Shown: positions 44,038-52,447 of the stretch, piece by piece
How the letters are laid out: each line of letters opens with the position of its first letter
Position numbering within the stretch: position 1 is the stretch's first letter
Origin: Mycobacteriaceae bacterium
Lineage (GTDB): Bacteria > Actinomycetota > Actinomycetes > Mycobacteriales > Mycobacteriaceae
DNA length: 64,000 bases
Direction: 5' to 3'
NCBI GenBank assembly: GCA_029977845.1
Contig: JAPOKC010000006.1
Location: 1-64,000, forward strand
The notes under the pieces: generated by a model
What the model saw: only the letters and a program-made list of their open reading frames with translations
Told to the model about the DNA's origin: nothing
Database searches by the model: none
Translations under genes and position numbers: made by a program

Positions 44038-44838
44038 CTAGAGCGCGTCCCAGACCGGCTCGCGGCGCTCGCGGAGCGCCATCGCCGCCTCATGGGGATT
44101 GTTGGTGAACCCGGACAGCACCTGGGTTCGGTTCTCGATCTCCTTGGCGTGCCGCAGGCTCGGGGCGTCGAGTGCGGCGTTGAGTCCGATCTTGGTCTGC
44201 CACACCCCGTAGGCGTTGTTGGCGGCGATACCGCGGGCCATCGCGATCGCGGCGTTCATCAGCGCATCGGCACGAACCACCTCGTGCACCAGGTGGATCC
44301 GGTAGGCCTCGTCGGCGTCGATGATCCGTCCGGTCAGCATCAGTTCGCGGGCAACCCCGGCGCCGACGATGCGCGGCAGCAGATAGCTGGTCCCCATGTC
44401 CATCGATGAGAAACCGGCCTTGATGAACACCGACCCGAAGCGGGCGGCTTCGGCGGCGATCCGGATGTCACAGTGCAGCGCGTAAGCCAGCCCGCCGCCG
44501 ACCGCCGCCCCGTTGACGGCAGCGACGACCGGGATCGGCAGTTCGTAGAGACGGGTCATCTGATCGGCTAGTCGGACCTGTGCGTCATAGGTGGTCTTGA
44601 ACGGCACGGCAGCCGGTCGCGTCCAGGGTCTGCCGGTGCCGCTGAGGTCGGCGCCGGCACAGAACCCGCGGCCCGCACCGGTGAGAATCGCCACCCGGTG
44701 GCCACCGGATTCCAGCCTGGCGAGAGCGTCGTCAATCCCGTCGAGTAGAGCGCCGTCGATGGCGTTCAAGACCTCTGGTCGGTTGAGGGTGATGCGGGCG
44801 ATTCCCTCGTCGATCTCATCGAATTCAACAGCGGACAT
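44038..44838 (-). CDS. crotonase-superfamily protein without both hydratase glutamates
   Basis: The 266-residue product has the crotonase fold with the oxyanion segments GRGFCAGADLSG and NGAAVGGGLAYALHCDIRIAA. At the two catalytic Glu positions of enoyl-CoA hydratase it has Ala (GGGLAYA rather than GGGCELA) and Phe (FGSVFIKAG rather than FGQPEILLG). An Asp lies in SSMDMGTSYLLPRIVG, as in some isomerases. It is therefore an isomerase, hydrolase or lyase of the family rather than a hydratase. Leaderless start. Confidence 0.82.
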   Translation of the reverse strand: MSAVEFDEIDEGIARITLNRPEVLNAIDGALLDGIDDALARLESGGHRVAILTGAGRGFCAGADLSGTGRPWTRPAAVPFKTTYDAQVRLADQMTRLYELPIPVVAAVNGAAVGGGLAYALHCDIRIAAEAARFGSVFIKAGFSSMDMGTSYLLPRIVGAGVARELMLTGRIIDADEAYRIHLVHEVVRADALMNAAIAMARGIAANNAYGVWQTKIGLNAALDAPSLRHAKEIENRTQVLSGFTNNPHEAAMALRERREPVWDAL

Positions 44839-44844
44839 AGACCG

Positions 44845-44872
44845 ACCCTATCCAGGCATCGCGCGCTACGGT
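44845..44872. promoter_or_regulatory. divergent leaderless promoters
   Basis: On the minus strand TAGGGT (44845-44850) lies 6 bases before the crotonase ATG at 44838. On the plus strand TACGGT (44867-44872) lies 7 bases before the acyl-CoA synthetase GTG at 44880. The two start codons are only 41 bases apart. Confidence 0.5.
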
Positions 44873-44879
44873 GCTACCC

Positions 44880-46751
44880 GTGAGCGGATATCGCGACGTT
44901 TACCGAGCAAGCATCGCCGACCGGAACGGGTTCTGGGCGCACGCCGCCGAAGCGGTCACCTGGACAAAGGCTCCGCGACGCATCCTCGATGACAGCAGAC
45001 CGCCGTTCTATCGCTGGTTTCCCGACGCCGAGTTGAACACCTGCGCCAACGCGCTGGATCGCCACGTCGCCGGCGGCCGCGGCGACCAGGCCGCACTGAT
45101 CTACGACTCCCCCGTCACCGGCACCAAGCGCGTGCTGAGCTATCGCGAATTGCTGCACGAGACTGCGCTTTTCGCCGGAGTGCTGCGCGATCTGGGTGTG
45201 GGCGCGGGTGACCGCGTCGTGCTTTACATGCCGATGATCCCGGAGGCCGTCATCGCGATGCTGGCCTGCGCCAGGCTGGGTGCGGTGCACTCGGTGGTGT
45301 TCGGCGGTTTCGCCGGCCACGAACTGGCCACCCGGGTCGATGACGCGCGGCCGACGGTGATCGTGTCGGCCTCCTGCGGTATCGAGCCCTCCCGGGTCGT
45401 TGAATACAAGCCGATGCTCGATCACGCCCTCGAGTTGGCCGAGCATCAGCCGGACGCCTGCGTGATCGTCCAGCGCGACCGGCACCGCTGTGAACTGACC
45501 CCGGGTCGCGACGTCGACTGGTCGGAGTTGATGGCGACCGCCACCCCTGCCGACCCGGTTCCGGTCGCGGCCACCGACCCGCTCTACGTGCTGTACACCT
45601 CGGGCACCACCGGTAAACCGAAGGGGATCGTCCGCGACAACGGCGGCCATGCAGTGGCGCTGCTGTGGACCATGAAGAACATCTACGACATCGAGCCCGG
45701 CGACGTCTTCTGGGCCGCCTCCGACGTCGGCTGGGTGGTCGGGCATTCCTACATCGTCTACGGGCCCCTGCTGGCCGGCGCCACCACCGTGCTCTACGAG
45801 GGAAAGCCGGTCGGCACGCCGGATCCCGGCGCGTTCTGGCGGATGGTGTCCGAGTACGGAGTGAAGGTTCTGTTCAGTGCTCCGACCGCAATCCGGGTCA
45901 TCCGCAAGGAGGATCCCGACGGCTCTCACATCGGACGCTACGACCTCTCGTCGTTGAAGTACTTGTTCCAGGCCGGCGAGCGGCTGGATCCTGACACCTA
46001 CGCCTGGGCCACCGAAGTCCTCGGAATCCCGGTCATCGATCACTGGTGGCAGACCGAGACCGGATGGTCGATCGCAGCCAATCCGGTTGGCATCGAACAA
46101 CTTCCGCTCAAGGCCGGTTCTCCGACGGTCCCGATGCCCGGTTACGACGTGCAGATCCTGAATCCTGACGGTTCCGGGTGCGAACCGGGAGAGGACGGGG
46201 CGATCTGCATCAGTCTTCCGCTTCCGCCCGGCACCCTGCCGACACTGTGGGGCGATGACGCCCGTTTCGAATCGTCCTATCTGTGTGAGCATCCGGGTTA
46301 CTACCTGACCGGCGACGGCGGTTACCTGGATGCGGACGGCTACCTGTTCGTGATGGGCCGTATCGACGACGTGATAAACGTTGCGGGGCACCGTCTTTCG
46401 ACCGGAGCCATCGAAGCGGTTCTGGCCGCTCACCCTGCGGTTGCCGAGTGCGCGGTGATCGGTGTGGCCGACGAGATCAAGGGGCAGGAACCACGCGGCT
46501 TCGTGGTACTGAAGGCCGGCGCCTCCGGCGACGGACTGGAGAGGGAACTGGTGGCCGCGGTCCGCGAGGAGATCGGACCGGTGGCCGCACTGCGGCGGGT
46601 GGACGTGGTGCCGGCTCTGCCCAAGACCCGGTCCGGCAAGATCCTGCGAAAGACCATGCGGGGCATCGCCGACGGCCACGACGAACCGGTGCCGTCGACG
46701 ATCGAGGATGCCGGGGTGCTCGAGACGCTACGACCCATCCTTCGCGGTTGA
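44880..46751 (+). CDS. acetyl/propionyl-CoA synthetase-type AMP-forming ligase
   Basis: The 623-residue adenylate-forming enzyme has the P-loop LYTSGTTGKPKGIVRDNGG, HWWQTETGWSI for acyl-AMP binding, YLTGDGGYLDADGYLFVMGRIDDVINVAGHRLST-type hinge elements and the catalytic Lys in LPKTRSGKILRKTMR. AspValGlyTrpValValGlyHis and the overall layout are those of the Acs/PrpE group; propionate or another short acid is the likely substrate. The GTG at 44880 is set by a TACGGT -10. Confidence 0.88.
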   Translation: MSGYRDVYRASIADRNGFWAHAAEAVTWTKAPRRILDDSRPPFYRWFPDAELNTCANALDRHVAGGRGDQAALIYDSPVTGTKRVLSYRELLHETALFAGVLRDLGVGAGDRVVLYMPMIPEAVIAMLACARLGAVHSVVFGGFAGHELATRVDDARPTVIVSASCGIEPSRVVEYKPMLDHALELAEHQPDACVIVQRDRHRCELTPGRDVDWSELMATATPADPVPVAATDPLYVLYTSGTTGKPKGIVRDNGGHAVALLWTMKNIYDIEPGDVFWAASDVGWVVGHSYIVYGPLLAGATTVLYEGKPVGTPDPGAFWRMVSEYGVKVLFSAPTAIRVIRKEDPDGSHIGRYDLSSLKYLFQAGERLDPDTYAWATEVLGIPVIDHWWQTETGWSIAANPVGIEQLPLKAGSPTVPMPGYDVQILNPDGSGCEPGEDGAICISLPLPPGTLPTLWGDDARFESSYLCEHPGYYLTGDGGYLDADGYLFVMGRIDDVINVAGHRLSTGAIEAVLAAHPAVAECAVIGVADEIKGQEPRGFVVLKAGASGDGLERELVAAVREEIGPVAALRRVDVVPALPKTRSGKILRKTMRGIADGHDEPVPSTIEDAGVLETLRPILRG

Positions 46752-46991
46752 GGCGTCAGCCTTGATCTGAGGCTTGGCGATCTCCAGGGGTCCGAGGATC
46801 TTGCCCTGCGTGCCGTCGCCGTCGATCGAGGCGCCGTCGACGGCTGCGGCGGAGACCGATCCGCCGTCCTGAACGGTCAGGGTGGTTTCCGGCGCGGGAT
46901 CCGCGGTGGCGAGGCCCGCGCCGGCGAAGGTGGCCGCGATGGCTAGGCCGGTCGCGGCGACGGCCGCCTTGAGTATCAGTGTTGCGTTCAT
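46728..46991 (-). CDS. small secreted protein A
   Basis: The 87-residue product has a signal peptide (MNATLILKAAVAATGLAIAA, cleavage near ATADP) and an acidic, Gly/Ala/Thr-rich mature part of about 57 residues with no Cys. Function unknown. It overlaps the 3' end of the convergent acyl-CoA synthetase gene by 24 bases. Together with the next gene it forms a pair of MNAT-starting exported proteins on the minus strand. Confidence 0.65.
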   Translation of the reverse strand: MNATLILKAAVAATGLAIAATFAGAGLATADPAPETTLTVQDGGSVSAAAVDGASIDGDGTQGKILGPLEIAKPQIKADASTAKDGS

Positions 46992-47034
46992 CGTTGTCGT
47001 CCTACTCGCGTCTCTTTGGATTCGTCTCTTTGGA

Positions 47035-47307
47035 TTACGACGCTGTGCAGGCGGCGTCCATCGCCGAGTTCTTACCGGGAACGGCGGGGTTCAGCTGTCC
47101 GAGCACACCGGCGCGGGTCATCATGTTCGGCGCACCGGCGGCCGGCGCGGTGTTGGTCGGGATGGCCATGTTGCAGGTCGCGGTGCCCGCGTCACGAGGG
47201 CTGGCCTGGGCGGCGGCACTCAGGCCGATTCCGCCGGCGAAGATCCCGGCCGCCAATGCGGATCCGGTCAGGGCGGCGGCGATGCGGCGGGTGATGGTGG
47301 CGTTCAT
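47035..47307 (-). CDS. small secreted protein B
   Basis: The 90-residue product has a signal peptide with twin Arg (MNATITRRIAAALTGSALAA) cleaved near AQA-SP. The mature part has two Cys (TATCNM and DAACTAS) that could form one disulfide, with Pro/Ala/Asn/Met-rich sequence between. An AAAGGAGAAATC ribosome site clearly fixes the ATG at 47307. Function unknown. Confidence 0.72.
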   Translation of the reverse strand: MNATITRRIAAALTGSALAAGIFAGGIGLSAAAQASPRDAGTATCNMAIPTNTAPAAGAPNMMTRAGVLGQLNPAVPGKNSAMDAACTAS

Positions 47308-47460
47308 GATTTCTCCTTTGCTCTTTGGGGCCGAGGTTTCGGCGTTGAGACAACTCTCGCCCGTCGGCGTCACCCTTCCTGTCGTCCAACAGGACCGTCG
47401 GAGGATGAACTCGTCGTCCCCCGATCGGTGGAGGTTTTTGTCGGAGGGTGATGAGAGTAT

Positions 47461-47476
47461 TCGAACATGAGTTCGA
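47461..47476. promoter_or_regulatory. LexA (SOS) box over the start codon of a 13E12 gene
   Basis: TCGAACATGAGTTCGA is a perfect mycobacterial SOS box, TCGAAC-N4-GTTCGA. The ATG of the 13E12-family gene (47467) is the centre of the palindrome. Damage-inducible 13E12-repeat genes with such boxes are known from M. tuberculosis. Confidence 0.75.
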
Positions 47477-48244
47477 TGACGGTGGCGTTGGAGGCGCTTG
47501 ACCAGGCGGTTGAGCTTCTGTGCGCTGCCGATCTGGATGCTCTGGGCGTCGCGGAGCGCTATCGGGTCCTCGAGCGGATGGAGACCCACCGGCGCCGTCA
47601 GGTGGCGGTGGCCTCGTCCCTGGTGTGCCGTCTTGAGCAGGTAGAAGGCTGCCCGCCGGTGCCGGTGGCGTTGTCGGACGTACTACGGATCAGCCGCACC
47701 GAGGCGCGGCGCCGCATCCGCGATGCCGAACAGTTGGCCCCGCGGATCACCCTCACCGGTCAATCGGTGCCACCGGTTCTGCCGGCCACCGCGGTCGCGT
47801 GGCAGGCGGGCGTGCTCGATATCGAGCACCTGCGGGTGATCCAGAGCTTCATCCGGGATCTGCCCGCCGCCATCCCTGCCCCCGCGGTCACCGCCGCTGA
47901 GGAGTTCCTGGCCGATAAGGCCGCTCAGTTGCGGCCCGACCAGTTGGAGAAACTGGCCAACCGACTGGCGGTGACGCTGAATCCCGACGGGAAGTTCTCC
48001 GATGAGGACCGGGTCCGGCAGCGCGGCTTTCTGTGGTGCGGACAGCGGGCTGACGGGACGAGTGTCGGCAAACTCACCGCCACACCGGAACTGCGCGCGA
48101 TGCTCGATGCCTGGTTCGCCAAGTTCGCCGCTCCCGGCGCGTGCAATCCGGATGACGCCCCCGCCGGACCTGCCCTTCAACGGGGGCACCAACGATTATC
48201 ACCACCCCGAACGACTACTACCCAAAGACGATGACGCGGCCTAG
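47467..48244 (+). pseudogene. 13E12 repeat / DUF222 protein, internally deleted and frameshifted
   Basis: The first about 230 codons encode a normal DUF222 N-terminal half (VALSDVLRISRTEARRRIRDAEQLAP, WQAGVLDIEHLRVIQ, WCGQRADGTSVGKLTATPELRAMLDAWF). After the codons for AAPGACNPDDAP the C-terminal HNH nuclease region is missing. The last 20 or so residues of the family (NDYHHPERLLPKDDD) follow in the +1 frame and stop at 48244. In the original frame translation ends at 48234 with unrelated residues. A deletion of the nuclease half with loss of frame explains this. The LexA box at its start is intact. Confidence 0.8.
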
Positions 48245-50517
48245 TACCGCACCGGCGGTTCCAGCACCACCTCGGCCGGGGTCTTGTCGGCGCGCAATCC
48301 GCGCCAGCTCGAATGACGCAGATGACCGTCGGGGGTCATCTCGCCGTAGCGCACTTCGCCGACCAGTTCGGGGCGCACGTAGGTGACCCCCTTTGACTCG
48401 GATCTCGGCAGCGCCGGGCGGAACGGCGACTCCCCGCTGCGCAGCGCAGCGAGCACGTTTTTCAAGTGGGAGAGTTCCTTCTCGGTGAAACCGGTTCCGA
48501 CCCGCCCGATGAACCGCAGTCCACCCTCGCCCGGAACGCCCAGCAGAAGCGAACCGATACCGCTGGAGCGTCCGCCATTGCCTTCGTGCCAGCCACCGAT
48601 CACCGCTTCCTGGGTGTTCCAGTTCTTGTCCTTGATCCACGACGCCGAACGCCGGCCCGGCTGATAGGTGGAATCCCACCGCTTGGCGACGACACCCTCC
48701 CATCCGCGCTCGCGCGATTCAGCCAGCGCCCGGGCTCCATCGCCGTCGAGCAGATCGGGGACGCTCAGCGGTGTCGCTTCGGCGAAGGTCTCCAGAATCC
48801 GCCGCCGATCGCGGTACTTCGCCCGCAACAGGGAACGGCCGTCCAACTCGAGGATGTCGAACGCCCAGAACTGGATTCGGGTCGCACGCACCCGGTTCTG
48901 CAGTTCCCCGAAGCTGGGCACGCCGTGCCCGTCGAGAGCCACCAACTCCCCGTCGAGGATGACGTGGTGCTCGGCCAGTGCAGCGGCCAGCGGCGCCAGT
49001 TGCGGATACTCGTCGGTGACATCACGGCCGTTGCGTGACTGCAATCGCAGCCGTCCGTGATCGACCTCCAGCAGCATGCGGTAGCCGTCGTATTTCCCTT
49101 CGAAAGCGTACTGCCCGGATTTCAGATCGCCAGCCGAACCGAGGGTCGCGAGCATCGGTGCGAAATCCCGCAGACGGGCGTGCGGCTGCTCCTTCATCCG
49201 GTGAACCAGCCACTGGTCGCCATCGGTCTGAATCAGTGCGTAACGACCGGAGATGCGTTTACCGGCGAGGTCGACGATCACCTCGCCGTCGGTGAACTTT
49301 TCGGCCGCGTAAGTACCGGTGTCCCATATGACGACCTCGCCGGCGCCGTACTCCCCCTTGGGGATCGTGCCCTCGAAGGTGGCGTATTCCAGCGGATGGT
49401 CCTCGGTGTGCACCGCGAGGTGATTGACCGACGGGGTGCCCGGGAGGTTCTTGGGCACCGCCCAGGAAACCAGCACTCCGTCGTGCTCAAGCCTGAAGTC
49501 GTAGTGCAATCGGCGGGCACGATGCTCCTGGATGACGAACACGTTGTTCTCGCCGAGTGACGGCGATGCCTCGGGTACCGGCTCAGGAGTCCTGGTCGCG
49601 TCGCGCTTACCGCGATACGCGCTCAGCCGGTCAGACCCGGCTGTGTCGTCGAGACCGGCAAGCAGATCACCGTGTTCGGCCACCCGCGCCAGCACCTCGT
49701 CATAGCGAAGCTGACGAAGTTCCGGATCACCGATCTCGTCCCAGGTTCGCGGCGCGGCGACGGTCGGTGTCTCGCGGCCGCGTAGCGAGTACGGCGCGAT
49801 GGTGGTCTTGGCGGCGCTGTTCTGGCTCCAGTCCAGGAAGACCTTTCCGGCCCGGCGACTCTTAGTCATTGTGGCCGTCACCAGATCGGGCATCGCCGCC
49901 TGAAGTTGCTCGGCCACCTTGCGCGCCAGGGCCACCGTGCCGGTGCTGCTCAACGGTTTCGCCAGTGCCGCGTAGAGATGCAATCCCTTGCTGCCACTGG
50001 TCAACGGATAGAGCACCAGCCCGACGTCGTCCATCAACTCCCGCACAGCCCGCGCCACATCGCCCAGCTGTGCCATGGTGACTTCCTCACCGGGGTCGAG
50101 GTCGAACACCAGGCGGTTGGCCGGACCTGGCCGGCCGTCCGCGGCGAAGCGCCACTGCGGCACGTGAACCTCCAGGGCCGCCTGTTGCGCGATCCATGCC
50201 AATGCGGTCGAGGAGTCGATGATCGGGTAGACGGTGTCGCCGGACCGGTGGGTCAGGACGCCCCGATTCAGCCAGGCCGGAGCCGACTTGGCCAATTCCT
50301 TCTCGAAGAACGCCGGTTCGCCGACGCCGTCGGGCCAGCGTTTGCGGGTCGCCGGCCGAGCCGCGACATGCGGCAGCATGACCTCGGCGATGCCGGTGTA
50401 GTACCTGAACACGTCGGCTTTGGTGGTCCCGGTTGCCGGATAAAGGACCTTGTCAGCGTTGGTGAGCGTGACCACAGGCCCTGACGTCTTTCCCAGGGGC
50501 CACACCAGACTCACCAC
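48241..50517 (-). CDS. ligD: multifunctional ATP-dependent DNA ligase LigD
   Basis: The protein has 758 residues in the mycobacterial order. The polymerase/primase domain (about 1-290) has RLVFDLDPGE with two metal-binding Asp and TSGSKGLHLY. The 3'-phosphoesterase domain (about 320-460) has HYDFRLEHDGVLVSWAVPK. The ligase domain follows, with the adenylated Lys in EGKYDGYRM. It fills and seals double-strand breaks in non-homologous end joining with Ku. Its start (50517, GTG) and the ku operon diverge. The 3' end overlaps the 13E12 remnant by 4 bases. Confidence 0.96.
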   Translation of the reverse strand: MVSLVWPLGKTSGPVVTLTNADKVLYPATGTTKADVFRYYTGIAEVMLPHVAARPATRKRWPDGVGEPAFFEKELAKSAPAWLNRGVLTHRSGDTVYPIIDSSTALAWIAQQAALEVHVPQWRFAADGRPGPANRLVFDLDPGEEVTMAQLGDVARAVRELMDDVGLVLYPLTSGSKGLHLYAALAKPLSSTGTVALARKVAEQLQAAMPDLVTATMTKSRRAGKVFLDWSQNSAAKTTIAPYSLRGRETPTVAAPRTWDEIGDPELRQLRYDEVLARVAEHGDLLAGLDDTAGSDRLSAYRGKRDATRTPEPVPEASPSLGENNVFVIQEHRARRLHYDFRLEHDGVLVSWAVPKNLPGTPSVNHLAVHTEDHPLEYATFEGTIPKGEYGAGEVVIWDTGTYAAEKFTDGEVIVDLAGKRISGRYALIQTDGDQWLVHRMKEQPHARLRDFAPMLATLGSAGDLKSGQYAFEGKYDGYRMLLEVDHGRLRLQSRNGRDVTDEYPQLAPLAAALAEHHVILDGELVALDGHGVPSFGELQNRVRATRIQFWAFDILELDGRSLLRAKYRDRRRILETFAEATPLSVPDLLDGDGARALAESRERGWEGVVAKRWDSTYQPGRRSASWIKDKNWNTQEAVIGGWHEGNGGRSSGIGSLLLGVPGEGGLRFIGRVGTGFTEKELSHLKNVLAALRSGESPFRPALPRSESKGVTYVRPELVGEVRYGEMTPDGHLRHSSWRGLRADKTPAEVVLEPPVRY

Positions 50518-50537
50518 CTCACGGTATTACCCGCTGC

Positions 50538-50543
50538 TAGCCT
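50538..50543 (+). promoter_or_regulatory. -10 box of the leaderless secreted peptide-ku transcript
   Basis: TAGCCT is followed by 6 bases and the ATG of the small secreted-protein gene (50550). No separate promoter is visible before ku, which starts 224 bases later and overlaps this gene. Confidence 0.45.
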
Positions 50544-50549
50544 GGAACA

Positions 50550-50774
50550 ATGAAGAGGCTGATAGCAGCCGCCGCGCTGGTGGCCGCGCCATTGCTGGCG
50601 GCACCGACCGCGGCGGCCAACCCGGATATCACCGACCCCTACTGCACCGGAGGTCAGGAGCCGCTCTTCGGCGTCTGCAAGCCGCTGCCGGATCAGGATG
50701 GGATCAACGAGGCCCCCGGCCTGGATCCCGATGTCGACGCCGGAATTGACCCCGAGAGCGTCCCGGCTATTTGA
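50550..50774 (+). CDS. small secreted protein upstream of ku
   Basis: The 74-residue product has a typical signal peptide (MKRLIAAAALVAAPLLAAP, cleavage near TAAA-NP) and a mature part of about 50 acidic residues with two Cys (DPYCTGG and GVCKPL) and an Asp/Pro-rich tail. No function is recognised. Its TGA shares one base with the ku ATG (TGATG), so ku translation would be coupled to it. The pattern of a short Cys-pair exported protein recurs at 53538. Confidence 0.75.
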   Translation: MKRLIAAAALVAAPLLAAPTAAANPDITDPYCTGGQEPLFGVCKPLPDQDGINEAPGLDPDVDAGIDPESVPAI

Positions 50775-51628
50775 TGCGGTCGATCCGGAAGGGCTCTGTC
50801 GCCTTCGGACTGGTGAACGTTCCGGTCAAGGTGTACAGCGCCACTGAGGATCACGATCTGAAGTTCCACCAGGTGCACGCCAAGGACAACGGCCGCATCC
50901 AGTACAAGCGCGTCTGCACCGAGTGCGGCGAGGTGGTGGAGTACCGCGACATCGCGAAGGCCTACGAGTTCGACAATGGTCAGACAGTGGTGATCACCGA
51001 CGACGATATCGCGACCCTGCCCGAGGAACGCGGGCACGAGATCGAGGTTCTCGAGTTCGTCCCGGCCGGCCAGATCGACCCGATGATGTACGACCGCAGC
51101 TATTACCTCGAACCCGACGGCAAATCCTCGAAATCCTATGTGCTGCTTGCCAAGGCACTCAGCGAGACCGAACGTGTCGCCATCGTCCACTTCACGCTGC
51201 GCAACAAGACCCGGCTGGCGGCCCTGCGTGTGCGCGAGTTCTCCAAGCGCAACGTGATGGTGGTGCAAACGCTGCTGTGGCCCGACGAAATACGTGATCC
51301 CGACTTCCAGTCCCTTGATGCCGACGTCGAGCTGCGCGCACCGGAACTGAAGATGGCCGAGCAGGTCGTCGACTCGATGGCTGCGGACTTTCATCCCGAG
51401 GATTTCACCGACACCTACCAGGAACAGCTGCGCGAACTGGTCGAGGCGAAACTCGCCGGCGGAGAGGCATTCGCCACCGAGGACAAGCCCACCCGGCTCG
51501 ACGACACCGAGGACGTCTCCGACCTGCTGGCCAAGCTGGAAGCCAGCGTCCGCAAGCGCCGTGAGCAGGCGGCAGCGGCCGCACCCGCCAAGAAGGCTCC
51601 CGCCAAGAAGGCCGCCGCCAAGAAATAG
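50774..51628 (+). CDS. ku: NHEJ DNA end-binding protein Ku
   Basis: The 284-residue product has the core Ku domain: [35 protein letters not shown] start, [52 protein letters not shown] and [12 protein letters not shown]. The C-terminal 30 residues are a Lys/Ala-rich tail ([13 protein letters not shown]) that the M. tuberculosis protein lacks; such tails in bacterial Ku bind DNA. The ATG at 50774 matches the family start and overlaps the upstream stop; a TTG one codon earlier is less likely. Confidence 0.96.
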   Translation: MRSIRKGSVAFGLVNVPVKVYSATEDHDLKFHQVHAKDNGRIQYKRVCTECGEVVEYRDIAKAYEFDNGQTVVITDDDIATLPEERGHEIEVLEFVPAGQIDPMMYDRSYYLEPDGKSSKSYVLLAKALSETERVAIVHFTLRNKTRLAALRVREFSKRNVMVVQTLLWPDEIRDPDFQSLDADVELRAPELKMAEQVVDSMAADFHPEDFTDTYQEQLRELVEAKLAGGEAFATEDKPTRLDDTEDVSDLLAKLEASVRKRREQAAAAAPAKKAPAKKAAAKK

Positions 51629-51639
51629 AACGTGTTACA
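51626..51639. promoter_or_regulatory. KstR-type operator
   Basis: TAGAACGTGTTACA fits TnnAACnnGTTnnA at all fixed bases. It starts at the ku stop codon and ends 8 bases before the GTG of the SDR gene at 51648. The likely -10, TTACAC (51635-51640), overlaps it and lies 7 bases before that GTG. Confidence 0.62.
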
Positions 51640-51647
51640 CAAGAGGT

Positions 51648-52439
51648 GTGATCCTTGACAGTTTCCGCCTCGACGGCCAAGTCGCCGTCGTCACCGGCGC
51701 CGGCCGCGGCCTCGGGGCCGCCATCGCCATCGCATTCGCCGAGGTCGGCGCAGACCTGCTGATCTCCTCGCGCACCGAATCCGAACTGGCGGGCGTCGCG
51801 GCCCAGATCGAGGCGCTGGGCCGGCGCGCGCATATCGTCGTCGCGGACCTCGCCAAGCCCGAGGCGACCGCGGAGCTGGCCACGATGGCGGTGGACCACT
51901 TCGGCCGGCTCGACATCGTGGTCAACAACGTCGGCGGCAGCATGCCGAACGCGTTGATGACCACGAGCGTCAAGGAGATGCGCGACGCGTTCACCTTCAA
52001 CGTGCTCACCGCCCACGCACTGACCGTCGCCGCAGTGCCGCTGATGCTGGAACACGCCGGCGGCGGAAACATCATCAACATCACCTCGACCATGGGACGG
52101 ACCGCCGGCCGCGGGTTCGCCGCGTACAGCACCGCGAAAGCCGCCCTCGCTCAGTACACCCGACTCACCGCACTCGATCTGTGCCCGCGAATCCGGGTCA
52201 ACGCCATCGCCCCCGGATCGATCATGACCTCCGCACTGGAGATCGTCGCCTCCAACGACGCCCTGCGCGAACCGATGGAGAAGGCCACCCCGCTTCGACG
52301 ACTCGGGGTCCCGAGCGATATCGCTGCGGCCGCCGTCTATCTCGCCTCACCCGCCGGCAGCTACCTCACCGGCAAAGTTATCGAGGTAGACGGCGGCATC
52401 AATGTCCCCAACCTGGATCTGCCCATCCCCGACCTGTAA
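51648..52439 (+). CDS. short-chain dehydrogenase (Rv0927c-like)
   Basis: The 263-residue product has [15 protein letters not shown] for NAD(P) binding, the NNVGGS variant of the NAG motif, catalytic Ser in NITSTMG and Tyr-x-x-x-Lys in YSTAKAA, and the terminal [13 protein letters not shown]. It starts with GTG just after a KstR-type box, so the sequence between ku and this gene is essentially all operator and promoter. The dehydrogenase at 52448 follows 8 bases later. A lipid or sterol hydroxyacyl substrate is plausible, not shown. Confidence 0.85.
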   Translation: MILDSFRLDGQVAVVTGAGRGLGAAIAIAFAEVGADLLISSRTESELAGVAAQIEALGRRAHIVVADLAKPEATAELATMAVDHFGRLDIVVNNVGGSMPNALMTTSVKEMRDAFTFNVLTAHALTVAAVPLMLEHAGGGNIINITSTMGRTAGRGFAAYSTAKAALAQYTRLTALDLCPRIRVNAIAPGSIMTSALEIVASNDALREPMEKATPLRRLGVPSDIAAAAVYLASPAGSYLTGKVIEVDGGINVPNLDLPIPDL

Positions 52440-52447
52440 GGACTGTC

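Noticed and set aside
44874..46679. Minus-strand open frame of 601 codons
   Set aside because: Antisense to the acyl-CoA synthetase; Gly/Arg/His-rich with no recognisable domain.
49533..49546. AACACGTT resembling a KstR core inside ligD
   Set aside because: The outer T and A are missing and it lies deep in coding sequence away from any start.
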